Assembly: GCA_025355165.1 (NCBI GenBank)
Contig: JANYAD010000257.1
Span: 1 to 37,041 of the forward strand
From: Gammaproteobacteria bacterium
GTDB taxonomy: Bacteria > Pseudomonadota > Gammaproteobacteria > Steroidobacterales > Steroidobacteraceae
DNA: 37,041 bases
Direction of reading: 5' to 3'
Part shown: positions 8,327 through 17,509 of the stretch, piece after piece
Layout: each line of letters starts with the position of its first letter
How positions within the stretch are numbered: position 1 is the first letter of the stretch
Notes under the pieces: generated by a model
Databases searched by the model: none
Seen by the model: only the letters and a program-made list of their open reading frames with translations
What the model was told of the DNA's origin: nothing
Program-made: the position numbers and the translations under genes

Positions 8327-8350
8327 CATCTTTCCTTCGCGGCGGTCAAG

Positions 8351-8368
8351 TTTGCGCTTCAGCGCAAA
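8351..8368. repeat. 8-bp inverted repeat spanning the methyltransferase stop codon
   Basis: TTTGCGCT (8351-8358) and AGCGCAAA (8361-8368) form a perfect 8-bp stem with two bases between them. On the minus strand the stop codon TGA of the methyltransferase falls in the loop region. There is no U-run after it on either strand, so a classical terminator is unlikely. Confidence 0.5.
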
Positions 8369-9047
8369 GTCTTGCATATCCATATTACGGATGCGGGCGC
8401 GGGGGCGTCCGGCGCTTGAGGCTCACGGCGTTCGAGAATCCCGAAACCGCAACGCTTCAACATCGCCGACCAGCTGTCGAGCGTGCGAAAGTACCACGGC
8501 GCAGGATCGCTGAAGTCGCTGCCGAAGCCGAGCCAGCTGCCCTCGCGCCAGCCGTCTTCATATGGACCGTCCCCGCAGGCGGCGATGGGATGAAGAGTTT
8601 GAATGATCAGAAACCCTTGATTATTAAGATAGTGCGGAGTTGCGCCGAGCATGTCCTCGACGGATTCCCTCCCCAATAAGGAAAAATTGCACACCACGGC
8701 ATCGACGAGGTCCACTTTAAGTTGCCGCTTTGCGATTGACGTATACTCTTGCGCGTGAAATTCGCCGCAGCCCAATGCGCGGGCTTGCGCCACCAAAGCC
8801 GGCACGGCATCGATGCCGATCACCTGCATCTTGAAGGGCACCAAAGCCCTTGCCAGCCAACCCTCGCCGCAGCCGACATCGAGCACTCGCAGCGGCGAGA
8901 CGCTTGAGACGGCCTCGATGATGGCCTGATTGGTGAGCAGTTTCCGGCTGGCAATAAGTTCGCTGCGAATCGCCTTGCTCCACGCGTCGGCGTTGGAATT
9001 CCAGGATCGGATGATCTGAATCTCGCGCGGATCTTGATCGGATTCAT
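8359..9047 (-). CDS. Class I SAM-dependent methyltransferase (5' end probably frameshifted)
   Basis: SAM-binding motif I reads VLDVGCGEGWLARAL (8886 downward) and motif II includes VIGIDAVP. An acidic/aromatic segment VDAVVCNFSLL follows. Homologous N-terminal sequence continues upstream of motif I in the same frame (WNSNADAWSKAIRSE, at about 8965-9003), so the GTG at 8886 is too late. Yet that frame has no ATG, GTG or TTG before its stop at 9076-9078. An ATG at 9047, preceded by AGCAGGC, begins a frame shifted by one base. A single-base indel between about 9020 and 9045, real or from assembly, would restore a protein of about 229 residues. Substrate unknown. It faces fadD, 92 bp away. Confidence 0.75.
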
Positions 9048-9139
9048 GCCTGCTTAAGTGTACCCGCGAAGCGTGTCAACATTGCTGGCATCCTGATCGG
9101 GTGCTATACACGCATTACAATTTAAGAGGCCATACCCGC

Positions 9140-10828
9140 TTGGATCGAACTTGGCTCAATCAGTATCCGCCCGGCGTTCCCGCAGACATCGATCCTGAGG
9201 CCTATCCGTCGCTGAAAGAGGCGATCGAAGCGGCTTTCACCCAATATCGCCAACAGCCGGCGTTCACCAACATGGGCGCCACCCTCACATACGCGCAACT
9301 CGATGAATTGAGCCGCGCCTTCGCTGCCTGGCTGCAGCATAAGGCGGGGCTCGTTCCCGGCGAGCGCGTGGCCTTGATGATGCCGAATATATTGCAATAC
9401 CCGGTCGCGCTCTTCGGCGCGCTGCGCGCCGGTATGGTCGTGGTCAATACCAATCCCTTGTACACCGCGCGCGAACTCGAACACCAGCTGAAGGATTCGG
9501 GCGCGAAAGCCATCGTGATCCTGGAGAACTTCGCGCATGTACTGCAGCAAGTCCTACCGCGCACCGCCCTGAAGCACGTGGTGGTTACGGGAGTCGGTGA
9601 TTTATTGTCAACGCCCAAAGGCATGATCGTAAACTTCGTCTTGCGGCGCGTGCGCAAGCAGATTCCGCCGTGGAAGATGCCCGGTTCTGTATCCTTCAAA
9701 AATGTCCTGGGAATGGGTCTGGGTCTGAAATTGTTGCCCGCCCCCTTAGGACCCGAGGACATCGCCTTTCTGCAATACACCGGCGGCACCACCGGCGTCG
9801 CCAAGGCAGCCGTTCTGACCCATCGCAACATGGTGGCAAATCTGCTGCAATCCTTGGTTTGGATAAGGCCTGCATTGCAGGCGGGCGGCGGCCGTATCGT
9901 CATCACCGCGCTGCCGCTGTATCACATCTTTGCACTCACCAGCAATTGCCTGGCGTTCCTTCCCTTGGGCGCGCGCAATGTCTTGATCACGAACCCGCGC
10001 GATTTACCCGGATTCGTCGCGGAACTGAAAAAGTACAAATTCAATTTCATCAGCGGTGTAAATACGCTGCTCAACGGGTTGCTGCACACCCCGGGGTTTG
10101 AGAGCGTGGACTTCAGCGCCTTGCGCGCCACATTCGCCGGCGGCATGGCGCTGCAGCCGGTGGTGGCGGCGCGGTGGAAGGAAGTCACGGGCAACAACGT
10201 GGCCCAGGGCTGGGGCTTGACCGAAACTTCGCCCATGGTGACGGCCAATCCCATCGGAATGCCGTTCAATGGATCGGTCGGGCTACCCGTGTCCTCGACG
10301 GATGTGTCCATCCGGGATGATGATGGGGTTGAGTTGCCCGTGAATGGCGTCGGTGAAATCTGCGTTTTTGGACCGCAGGTGATGCGGGGTTATTGGAATC
10401 GGCCGGACGAAACCGAGAAGGTCATGTTCGGCGATTGGCTGCGCACCGGCGACATCGGCCGCATGGATGCAAAGGGCTTCGTCTATATCGAGGATCGCAA
10501 GAAAGACATGATCCTGGTGTCCGGATTCAATGTGTATCCGAACGAAGTCGAGAGTGTTCTCGCAGCGCATCCCGGCGTGCTCGAGGTCGCCGCCGTGGCT
10601 CAGCCGGACGATAATTCAGGCGAGGCGGTGGCGCTGTTCGTGGTGAAAAAGGATCCTAACTTGACCGCGGAAGCCTTGATCGCATTCGGCCGCAAGCAAC
10701 TGACCGGCTACAAGGTGCCAAGGCACGTGTACTTCCGCACCGAATTGCCCAAGACCAACGTCGGCAAAATCTTGCGGCGCGCGCTGCGAGACGAGCTGCG
10801 CAGCGCGCCGGCCAGCCGCAGCAAGTAG
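9140..10828 (+). CDS. fadD: Long-chain fatty-acid--CoA ligase
   Basis: ATP-dependent acyl-CoA synthetase that activates fatty acids for beta-oxidation at the inner face of the membrane. I choose the TTG at 9140, preceded by AAGAGG, because it gives 562 residues starting MDRTWLNQYP, in line with E. coli FadD (561, MKKVWLNRYP). A GTG at 9101 would add 13 residues. Adenylation motifs are complete: YTGGTTG at 213-219, GLTETSP at 359-365, DWLRTGD at 432-438, GFNVYPNEVE (FACS region) and the catalytic lysine K543 in NVGKILRR. Monocistronic as far as visible and convergent with hemE, leaving 14 bp and no room for an obvious terminator. Confidence 0.96.
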   Translation: MDRTWLNQYPPGVPADIDPEAYPSLKEAIEAAFTQYRQQPAFTNMGATLTYAQLDELSRAFAAWLQHKAGLVPGERVALMMPNILQYPVALFGALRAGMVVVNTNPLYTARELEHQLKDSGAKAIVILENFAHVLQQVLPRTALKHVVVTGVGDLLSTPKGMIVNFVLRRVRKQIPPWKMPGSVSFKNVLGMGLGLKLLPAPLGPEDIAFLQYTGGTTGVAKAAVLTHRNMVANLLQSLVWIRPALQAGGGRIVITALPLYHIFALTSNCLAFLPLGARNVLITNPRDLPGFVAELKKYKFNFISGVNTLLNGLLHTPGFESVDFSALRATFAGGMALQPVVAARWKEVTGNNVAQGWGLTETSPMVTANPIGMPFNGSVGLPVSSTDVSIRDDDGVELPVNGVGEICVFGPQVMRGYWNRPDETEKVMFGDWLRTGDIGRMDAKGFVYIEDRKKDMILVSGFNVYPNEVESVLAAHPGVLEVAAVAQPDDNSGEAVALFVVKKDPNLTAEALIAFGRKQLTGYKVPRHVYFRTELPKTNVGKILRRALRDELRSAPASRSK

Positions 10829-10842
10829 TGTCAACGCTCAAG

Positions 10843-11916
10843 CTAAACAGCGCGATCGGCCGGGATTTTGTAGTTTTGCACCGTCTCGATGAGCAGCGCC
10901 ACGCGTTCCGGATCCACCTCCGGAGTAATCCCGTGTCCCAGATTGAAGACGTGCCCGGGGCCGCCGCCATAGCTGTCGAGCACCCGCACGGTCTCGCGGC
11001 GAAGGGTTTCAGGCGGCGCGAATAGAGCCGAAGGGTCGAGATTGCCTTGCAACGCCAAGCGTCCATCGATGGCTTTGCGGGCATCGCTCAAGTCCGTGGT
11101 CCAATCAACGCCGAGGGCATCGCAACCGATGGCGGCGATTTTCGCCAACCAAGCGCCGCCGCCTTTGGTAAATACAATATTGGGAACCCGCCGGCCTCCG
11201 GCGTGTTTCGTCAGCGCATCGACCACCTGTGCCATGTGGCGCAAAGAGAATTCCTCGTACTGTGCCGGCGTCAAAACTCCGCCCCACGTATCGAAGAGCA
11301 TCACCGCCTGGGCGCCCGCGGCAATTTGCGCATTCAAGTAAAGGATGGTGGCTTTGGCAAGCAGCTCGAGCAGGCGATGCAGCTCCCGCGGTGACTCGTA
11401 CATCATTCGTTTGATGAGGCCAAAGGTTTTGCTGCCGCCCCCCTCCACCATATAAGTCGCAACGGTCCAAGGGCTGCCGGCGAATCCGATCAGGGGTATG
11501 CGACCGTGCAGCTCCCGGCGTACTCGCGCCACCGCATCGGTAACGTACTTCAGTTCCCGCCCCGGATCTGGTACGCCCAGCCTATCGATGTCGGCCGGCG
11601 TTCGAACCGGGCGGTCGAATTTGGGGCCCTCGCCCGCCTCGAACTCCAGTCCCAAATTCATGGCGTGAGGAATCGTCAGAATGTCGGAAAAAAGAATGGC
11701 CGCATCGAGCGGGAATCGGTCCACGGGCTGCAAGGTTATCTCGCAGGCAATCTCCGGATTCGTGCACATCTCCAGAAAGCCGCCGGCGCGCGTTCGTGTA
11801 GCGCGGTATTCCGGAAGATAGCGGCCCGCCTGGCGCATCAGCCAAATCGGCCGGCGCGGCGTGGGCTCGCGCAGCAGCGCGCGCAACAACAAGTCGTTCT
11901 TCAGCGGTTCACTCAT
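10843..11916 (-). CDS. hemE: Uroporphyrinogen decarboxylase
   Basis: Cytosolic enzyme that decarboxylates the four acetate side chains of uroporphyrinogen III to give coproporphyrinogen III in haem synthesis. The protein has 357 residues (E. coli 354). The active-site RQAGR motif is at 28-32, the catalytic aspartate is D78 in FSDIL, and the conserved histidine H328 is in NLGHGI. The ATG has only a weak ribosome site. It is the last gene of the minus-strand block behind dgt (51-bp gap), an order seen next to aroKB in several gammaproteobacteria. Confidence 0.97.
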   Translation of the reverse strand: MSEPLKNDLLLRALLREPTPRRPIWLMRQAGRYLPEYRATRTRAGGFLEMCTNPEIACEITLQPVDRFPLDAAILFSDILTIPHAMNLGLEFEAGEGPKFDRPVRTPADIDRLGVPDPGRELKYVTDAVARVRRELHGRIPLIGFAGSPWTVATYMVEGGGSKTFGLIKRMMYESPRELHRLLELLAKATILYLNAQIAAGAQAVMLFDTWGGVLTPAQYEEFSLRHMAQVVDALTKHAGGRRVPNIVFTKGGGAWLAKIAAIGCDALGVDWTTDLSDARKAIDGRLALQGNLDPSALFAPPETLRRETVRVLDSYGGGPGHVFNLGHGITPEVDPERVALLIETVQNYKIPADRAV

Positions 11917-11967
11917 CGTTGCTCGTTTCCCTTTCGTTCAAAGCGCTGACAATCGGTTTCGCCGCGT

Positions 11968-13116
11968 TCACGTTCGCTCGCTGGGATCGAACAGACGGCC
12001 GTGTTCCAGAATGGCATAGCGATCAGTCATACCCGCAATGTAATCGGCCACTGCCCGGGCGCGGCCGGCAGGGCCCTGCACCAGATCCAACCGCGTGCGG
12101 GCCTCGTGCTCATCGGGCATGAGCCCAGGATCATTGAAGAATGCGTCAAACAGCTCGCTCACAACGCTGCGGGCCTTGGACGTCATGCGCCGCACCTTGT
12201 AGTGTTTGTACAAATGCTCGCGTAGGAAGCTCTTCAGCGCGTGATTCAATTCGCGCGTGGCAGGGCTGAAACCGATCAAGGCCGCGGGCTGCGATCGCAC
12301 CTCGGCGATGGAGCGGACCCCCGACTCGCCGAGCCTGGCCGAGGAGGCATCGATCAAGTCGCTGACCAGGTGATTGATCATCCGCCGCAAAACCTCGTAG
12401 ACGAGGCGGCGGCCCGCGAGAGCCGGGTATTTCGTTTGCACTTGATCGTGATAGCGACGAAACAGCGGCACGTCGAGCAGATCCTCGAGGCTGATCAGGC
12501 CGGCGCGAATGCCGTCCTCCACGTCGTGGTTGTTGTAGGCGATTTCATCGGCGAAATTGGCCAGTTGCGCTTCCAGACCGGGTTGTTGACGATGGATGAA
12601 CCGCTCGCCGACATCTCCCAGCAAAACCGCGTTGTTGTACGAGCAGTGCTTCAAAATTCCTTCGCGGCATTCGAAGGTCAAATTCAAGCCGTCGAATTCT
12701 GCGTAGTGCTCCTCGAGATCATCGACCACGCGAAGCGATTGAAGATTGTGTTCGAAGCCCCCGAAATCCCTCATGCAATCGTTCAACGCGTCCTGGCCTG
12801 CGTGTCCGAAAGGGGTGTGTCCAAGGTCGTGGGCGAGGCAGATTGCTTCGGACAGCTCTTCATTGAGCTTCAACGCTCGAGCCGCCGTGCGGGCTATTTG
12901 CGCCACTTCCAACGAGTGCGTAAGCCGCGTTCTGTATAGATCGCCTTCGTGGTTGACGAATACTTGCGTCTTGTAGACCAGGCGCCGAAACGCAGTGGAG
13001 TGCACGATGCGGTCGCGGTCACGCTGAAATTCAGAGCGGTATTCCGGCGGCGACTCCGCATGGCGCCGCCCCCGGGAATGCTCGGAATGAGCGGCATACG
13101 GCGCGAGCACAGTCAT
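11968..13116 (-). CDS. dgt: Deoxyguanosinetriphosphate triphosphohydrolase-like protein
   Basis: HD-domain phosphohydrolase of 382 residues that splits dNTPs into deoxynucleoside and triphosphate. The metal ligands are visible: H67 (RLTHSLE), H96-D97 with H100 and H105 ([13 protein letters not shown]), and D190 (ANFADEIAY). H123 lies in GFEHN. Length and the RDRDRIVHS-x-AFRRL N-terminus place it in the type 2 (shorter) Dgt group rather than the 505-residue E. coli type. Its ATG overlaps the aroB stop by 4 nt (ATGA), so the two are translationally coupled. Confidence 0.94.
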   Translation of the reverse strand: MTVLAPYAAHSEHSRGRRHAESPPEYRSEFQRDRDRIVHSTAFRRLVYKTQVFVNHEGDLYRTRLTHSLEVAQIARTAARALKLNEELSEAICLAHDLGHTPFGHAGQDALNDCMRDFGGFEHNLQSLRVVDDLEEHYAEFDGLNLTFECREGILKHCSYNNAVLLGDVGERFIHRQQPGLEAQLANFADEIAYNNHDVEDGIRAGLISLEDLLDVPLFRRYHDQVQTKYPALAGRRLVYEVLRRMINHLVSDLIDASSARLGESGVRSIAEVRSQPAALIGFSPATRELNHALKSFLREHLYKHYKVRRMTSKARSVVSELFDAFFNDPGLMPDEHEARTRLDLVQGPAGRARAVADYIAGMTDRYAILEHGRLFDPSERT

Positions 13117-14189
13117 CCGAAGTGCTCCGCCAAGGTAGCTTCGAGCGCAGCCCTGGGATAGCGATCGGTCACGATGGCGCGGCCGAGCTTTTCGAGCAGC
13201 ACCAGCCGTATCGAGCCGGACATCACCTTTTTATCCATTTGCATCAATTGTTGGACTTTTGCGGCGCCGATGCGCGGCGCCTCGGTCGGCAGGCCGGCGA
13301 GCATCAAGATCTCGCGCAAGCGCTCTTTGACAGGCGAGTCGATCAAGCCTATGCGATGCGACAGATCAGCGGCGATGAGCATGCCTAAGGCGACTGCTTC
13401 GCCGTGCAGGTATCTCGCGTAATCAGTTGCAGCCTCGATGGCGTGACCGAATGTATGGCCGAAATTCAAAATCGCCCGCAGATTATTTTCGCGCTCATCC
13501 CGCGCGACCACCGTGGCCTTGATTTCGCAGGACCTGCTTATTGCGTAAGCGAGGGCCTCGGCATCTCGGGCCAGTAACTTCGGCATCTCGCGCTCGAGCC
13601 AGCTGAACAGCATCGGGTCCCACACGCAGCCATGCTTGATGACTTCGGCAAGACCGGACTTCAACTCCCGGTCCGGCAACGTTGCGAGCGCATCGGTGTC
13701 GGCAATGACGGCTCGCGGCTGAAAAAACGCCCCGATGAGGTTCTTACCTCCGGCGTGATTCACTCCGGTCTTGCCGCCCACCGATGAGTCGACTTGAGCG
13801 AGCAGCGTCGTGGGCAGTTGCACATAGCCGATGCCGCGTTGGTAGGTGGCGGCGGCGAAACCGGCGATATCGCCGACCACGCCGCCTCCCAAGGCAAGCA
13901 CGGTCGCGTCGCGATTCATCTTATGGGCGACCAGGGCGTCGAACACCCAGCCCGCGGTTTGCAAGGTCTTGTGCTGCTCGCCGTCGGGCAAGATGCACTC
14001 GGCAATACGTTTTTGCGCAAAGCTTCCCGTCAATTTCGCGAGGTAAAGCTTACTGACGGTGGTATTGGTCACCACCAACACGTCGCGACCGGGAATGTGG
14101 ATTTCTAACAAGGCGCGATCCGTGAGCAGCCCCGACCCGATGGTTATGGGGTAACTAGCTGCTCCTAAATCGACTTGAATGGTGTGCAC
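13113..14189 (-). CDS. aroB: 3-dehydroquinate synthase
   Basis: Second enzyme of the shikimate pathway, converting DAHP to 3-dehydroquinate with NAD and a divalent metal. The protein has 358 residues (E. coli 362). The glycine-rich GGGVVGD is at 101-107, the [19 protein letters not shown] segment at 126-144, and the metal ligands are E182 (LAEVIKHG), H245 (NFGHTFGH) and H262 ([10 protein letters not shown]). The start is a GTG at 14189 without a Shine-Dalgarno sequence; a perfect TATAAT lies 6 nt upstream (see separate entry). It follows aroK by 17 bp and overlaps dgt by 4 nt. Confidence 0.97.
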   Translation of the reverse strand: MHTIQVDLGAASYPITIGSGLLTDRALLEIHIPGRDVLVVTNTTVSKLYLAKLTGSFAQKRIAECILPDGEQHKTLQTAGWVFDALVAHKMNRDATVLALGGGVVGDIAGFAAATYQRGIGYVQLPTTLLAQVDSSVGGKTGVNHAGGKNLIGAFFQPRAVIADTDALATLPDRELKSGLAEVIKHGCVWDPMLFSWLEREMPKLLARDAEALAYAISRSCEIKATVVARDERENNLRAILNFGHTFGHAIEAATDYARYLHGEAVALGMLIAADLSHRIGLIDSPVKERLREILMLAGLPTEAPRIGAAKVQQLMQMDKKVMSGSIRLVLLEKLGRAIVTDRYPRAALEATLAEHFG

Positions 14190-14195
14190 GGGGTG

Positions 14196-14201
14196 ATTAT
14201 A
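14196..14201 (-). promoter_or_regulatory. TATAAT -10 directly upstream of aroB
   Basis: Minus-strand TATAAT ends 6 bases before the aroB GTG. Transcription starting 7 nt after the box would begin on the G of the start codon, giving a leaderless message, which would explain the lack of a ribosome site. There is no convincing -35 about 17 bp upstream and no TG extension, so it may be chance. Confidence 0.3.
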
Positions 14202-14206
14202 CGAAG

Positions 14207-14734
14207 TTACGGTTTTTGCGCCCGCCGCAATTCCTGGTGTATTTGTTCAGCTACCAACTGAACCCGCCGACCATCGGTGGTCACTGTCAGGTCCGCAATT
14301 TCGGCATACAAAAGCGCCCGGCCTGCCATCAGATCCTTGAGCGTCTGCGCCGGATCCGTGTCTTGCAACAAAGGCCGATGCCGGCCATGCCGAGTCCGTT
14401 CGATCTGCTGATTGACCGAGGTCGCCAGGTACACCACGACGCCGCGATCGGCGAGTGCTCGGCGGTTGGCCGGCTCGATGACGGCGCCGCCGCCCGTGGC
14501 CAACACAATGCTGTCCAGTTGCGTCAAACGGTCGATCGATTCCTTTTCGCGCAGCCTGAAGCCCACTTCACCTTCTTTCTCGAAAATGAATGGGATGTCC
14601 ACGCCGGTTCTCGCCTCGATATCCGCATCACTGTCATGAAAGGTGTAGCGAAACAGGCGTGCCAACTGCCGGCCCACCGCTGTCTTGCCCGATCCCATCG
14701 GGCCGATCAGAAAAATATTGCGCTTGGTGAGCAT
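14207..14734 (-). CDS. aroK: Shikimate kinase
   Basis: Phosphorylates shikimate at the 3-hydroxyl with ATP. The protein has 175 residues, the usual length. Walker A GPMGSGKT is at 11-18, the shikimate-binding DSD at 34-36, R60 and the GGG at 81-83 follow, and the LID arginines are in HGRHRPLL (116-123). The ATG at 14734 has AGGA immediately upstream at short spacing. It lies between the pilQ terminator and aroB, the conserved position for this gene. Confidence 0.97.
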   Translation of the reverse strand: MLTKRNIFLIGPMGSGKTAVGRQLARLFRYTFHDSDADIEARTGVDIPFIFEKEGEVGFRLREKESIDRLTQLDSIVLATGGGAVIEPANRRALADRGVVVYLATSVNQQIERTRHGRHRPLLQDTDPAQTLKDLMAGRALLYAEIADLTVTTDGRRVQLVAEQIHQELRRAQKP

Positions 14735-14802
14735 GATCCTCGCAGATCATAGCGGAGCACATCCATTTTCTGATGTCTGATGCGAAATAAGCAGCAACCG
14801 CC

Positions 14803-14835
14803 GCCAAATAAAATGGGCGCCTTAACGGCGCCCAT
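14803..14835 (-). terminator. Rho-independent terminator after pilQ
   Basis: ATGGGCGCC (14813-14821) pairs perfectly with GGCGCCCAT (14827-14835) around a 5-nt loop. On the minus strand the stem is followed by TTTATTTGG. It sits 30 bp past the pilQ stop and before aroK, so it ends the pilMNOPQ message. Confidence 0.85.
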
Positions 14836-14864
14836 GGTGAGTTTGTCAGTGCATCCCCGGCCGT

Positions 14865-16973
14865 TTAGTAGAGGTTCGATCCCTCACGCAAGATTTTCGG
14901 CGTGATGAAAATCAACAGTTCGGTCTTGTTGTTGACATCCTGTGTGCTGCGGAAAAAGAAGCCGAGCACTGGGATATCGGCCAGGAAGGGAACCTTGTTG
15001 GCGTTCCTGGACTTTTTCGTGTCGAGGATGCCGCCGAGCACCACCGTCTGGCCATCGTTGACCAGCACTTGAGTGAGAATCTGGCGCGTATCGATCGAGG
15101 GTACGCTGCCGCCGGTGGCGCTCGTTACCTGCTGACCGACCGAGTCGTCGGACACGTCGAGGTCGAGGATGACCCGATTGTCCGGCGTGATCAGCGGAGT
15201 GACCTTGAGTTTGAGCACCGCCGACTTGAATTGGGTGGTCGTGGCGCCGCTCGAAGCCGATTCCTGATAGGGAATTTCCACACCCTGCATGATGGTGGCT
15301 TGCTTCTGATTGGCGGTAATCACGCGAGGTGACGAGATGGTCTCGCTCTTGCCTTCGTTTTGCGCCGCCGAGAGTTCCAGGTCGATAAGATAACTGCCGT
15401 TCAACAGCGAAATACCGATGCTGCCATTGGTATTTGCGGCAGGCGTATTGACTTGGTAGCGGTTATTTAGGGAAGTCGTCGGCAAGGTTCCAAGGCCGCT
15501 GTTCACGATCTGGTTCGCGCCCGCGCTGTTGCCAGTGACTGCCAGGAGGCCGCCGGGGCCGTTTTGTTGCGCCGTGCTGATGCCGAACCGCGCGCCGAGA
15601 TCGCGCTCAAAGGTGTCCGTGACGATGACGATGCGCGCTTCGATCAGCACCTGCTTGACCGGCACGTCCAAGGTCTGCACCAGCCGGCGGATGTCGGCCA
15701 ATTTATCGGTGGTGTCCTGCACCAGCAGCGTGTTGGTGCGTTCGTCGATCGCCAGGCTGCCGCGCGGCGAGAGCATGGACTCCTTGGCATTGGTGGTCTT
15801 GATCAGCTTCGCCAGGTCCGACACCTTGGCATAGTTGACCTGCATGAACTCAGTGTGGGTGGGAGATAGTTCCTGCACCTCTTTGTGAGCGGCAAGTTCG
15901 GCCTTCTCACGCGAAGCCAGCTCTTCCGTCGGTCCTATGATGATGACGTTGTCCTGGCGGCGCTTGTCCAAGCCCTTGGTGCGCAGCACGATGTCCAGTG
16001 CCTGATCCCAGGGCACATTCTGCAAACGCAATGTCAGGTTGCCGGACACCGAATCGCTGACCACGATATTCTGGCCGCTGGTGTCGGCGAGCAACTGCAG
16101 CACCGAACGCACGTCGATGTCCTGGAAGTTCAAGGTCAAACGTTCGCCGGTGTATTCCTTCTTCTCCTCCGCACCCGCCGTACGCTTCGAGGAAGCCTTG
16201 ATTTCAATGGTGTATTGAGTGTCGGATTGATACGCCAGCTGCTCGAAATCTCCTTGCGAGCTGATGACCAGGCGGGAGCTGCCATCGACGCGGACCGCAT
16301 CGACGGTTTGTACCGGCGTCGCGAAATCCATCACGTCATACCGGCGCATCAAGTTCTTGGGCATGACGGTGCCGGCAAAATCGACCACGATCTGCTGTCC
16401 TTCCTGGCGCACGTTGACCGGCGTGCGGGGGTCGGTGAGCTGCACGATCACGCGGCCTGTGCCGTCAGAACCACGGCGGAAATCAATGGTGCGGATCGCG
16501 CGCTCCGCGGTGGTGCCGGATGCATTCGCGGCCGCGCGCGGCTGGGTGGGCTTGCCGACATCGGCGCCGGGCTGCTGGCCCAACGTAACCACGATCATGT
16601 TGCCATCCACTTTCGTGGTGTACGGCATCAAATTGTCGACGTTCACGACCAAACGCGCCCGGCCATTGGCCTCGGCGGCAAGCACCGTGTCGACTCCGCC
16701 GGAGTGCACGTCGAAACGGCGCGAGGCTAAGGCCAGCGTGGTATTGGGCAAGTCGAACGCAATGCGCGCCGGCTTGTCGATGGTGAAGGGCAGTGGCTCG
16801 GGAGCCGGGCCACTCATGTGCAGCTTGAGCTGCACCTGTTGACCCGACAAGGTTTGAACGTCGACGGACGTCAGCTGAACCGGATCAGCGGCCCGTGCCG
16901 TCAAGCTGGCCGCCGCCAATGCGATGAATGCCATCGCGCCCATTATCGACATCCGCTCTTTAAATCTAATCAT
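14865..16973 (-). CDS. pilQ: Type IV pilus secretin PilQ
   Basis: Outer-membrane secretin through which the type IV pilus is extruded. From the ATG at 16973, which has GGGAG at good spacing, the protein has 702 residues; a TTG at 16997 overlapping the pilP stop is less likely. A signal peptide ends near ARAADP. Two AMIN (peptidoglycan-binding) domains cover roughly 35-130 and 160-250. An N0/STN domain (ERLTLNFQDIDVRSVLQLL) and an N1 domain (FMQVNYAKVSDLAKLI) follow. The secretin barrel ends with VLGGILDTK and VPFLADIPVLGFFFRS. Last gene of pilMNOPQ. Confidence 0.97.
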   Translation of the reverse strand: MIRFKERMSIMGAMAFIALAAASLTARAADPVQLTSVDVQTLSGQQVQLKLHMSGPAPEPLPFTIDKPARIAFDLPNTTLALASRRFDVHSGGVDTVLAAEANGRARLVVNVDNLMPYTTKVDGNMIVVTLGQQPGADVGKPTQPRAAANASGTTAERAIRTIDFRRGSDGTGRVIVQLTDPRTPVNVRQEGQQIVVDFAGTVMPKNLMRRYDVMDFATPVQTVDAVRVDGSSRLVISSQGDFEQLAYQSDTQYTIEIKASSKRTAGAEEKKEYTGERLTLNFQDIDVRSVLQLLADTSGQNIVVSDSVSGNLTLRLQNVPWDQALDIVLRTKGLDKRRQDNVIIIGPTEELASREKAELAAHKEVQELSPTHTEFMQVNYAKVSDLAKLIKTTNAKESMLSPRGSLAIDERTNTLLVQDTTDKLADIRRLVQTLDVPVKQVLIEARIVIVTDTFERDLGARFGISTAQQNGPGGLLAVTGNSAGANQIVNSGLGTLPTTSLNNRYQVNTPAANTNGSIGISLLNGSYLIDLELSAAQNEGKSETISSPRVITANQKQATIMQGVEIPYQESASSGATTTQFKSAVLKLKVTPLITPDNRVILDLDVSDDSVGQQVTSATGGSVPSIDTRQILTQVLVNDGQTVVLGGILDTKKSRNANKVPFLADIPVLGFFFRSTQDVNNKTELLIFITPKILREGSNLY

Positions 16974-16993
16974 GCTTTCATCTCCCTGTGGCT

Positions 16994-17509
16994 TCAATTG
17001 GCCAATGCCAATGAGGCCGGTCGCTCTATATAGCCGCCGAGACCATCCGGAATGATTTCGACCAGGCTAATCCTGCCGCCGGTTATTTCCGTCACTTTGC
17101 CGTCGTTCTGGCCCAGGTAGTTGCCCGGTTGAACCTTATGCACCAGGCCGTCTTTGGATTGCACCAGCCCGTAAAAATTGCCGCCCACCTTGAAGGTGCC
17201 CACCATTTTCAAGGTGTCCAATGAAAAGCCTTCCAAAAATTCGCGGTTGCGCCGCGAGTTGCGCTGCGCGCTAGCCTGACCGTTGCCCGCATTCGGGCCG
17301 AGCGGTTGGAAGGGCGAGCGCAGGTTGGCGGCCGAATACACGTACGTCTCGTAGGGCTTCACTTCGGGCAACGGCTGAATACGGCCGCCCGGCTTCTTCT
17401 TGGTTGCCGCGATCCAGTTCTGTAAATCCGATTGACCGCTCGAACAGCCGGATGCGACCAATGCCGCAATCACGACGACTATGAGGCCGATACCCGCTGT
17501 CTGTCTCAC
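16994..17509 (-). CDS. pilP: Type IV pilus assembly lipoprotein PilP
   Basis: Inner-membrane lipoprotein of 171 residues that links the PilMNO platform to PilQ. Signal peptide with lipobox A-S-G-C22. A proline-rich flexible stretch (45-75) precedes the beta-domain (about 90-165) with the family motif LDTLKMVGTF and the GNYLGQNDGKV turn. It starts with GTG at 17509, which overlaps the pilO stop by 4 nt, and has GGGAGG 6 nt upstream. Confidence 0.96.
   Translation of the reverse strand: MRQTAGIGLIVVVIAALVASGCSSGQSDLQNWIAATKKKPGGRIQPLPEVKPYETYVYSAANLRSPFQPLGPNAGNGQASAQRNSRRNREFLEGFSLDTLKMVGTFKVGGNFYGLVQSKDGLVHKVQPGNYLGQNDGKVTEITGGRISLVEIIPDGLGGYIERPASLALAN

Noticed and set aside
10829-10842. 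Bidirectional terminator between fadD and hemE
   Set aside because: Only 14 bp separate the stops and no inverted repeat is present.
12241-12939. 232-codon plus-strand ORF opposite dgt
   Set aside because: Shadow of dgt, no recognisable domain and no ribosome site.
15885-16730. 281-codon plus-strand ORF inside pilQ
   Set aside because: Antisense shadow of a confidently identified secretin; rich in His/Arg/Val as expected for a shadow frame.
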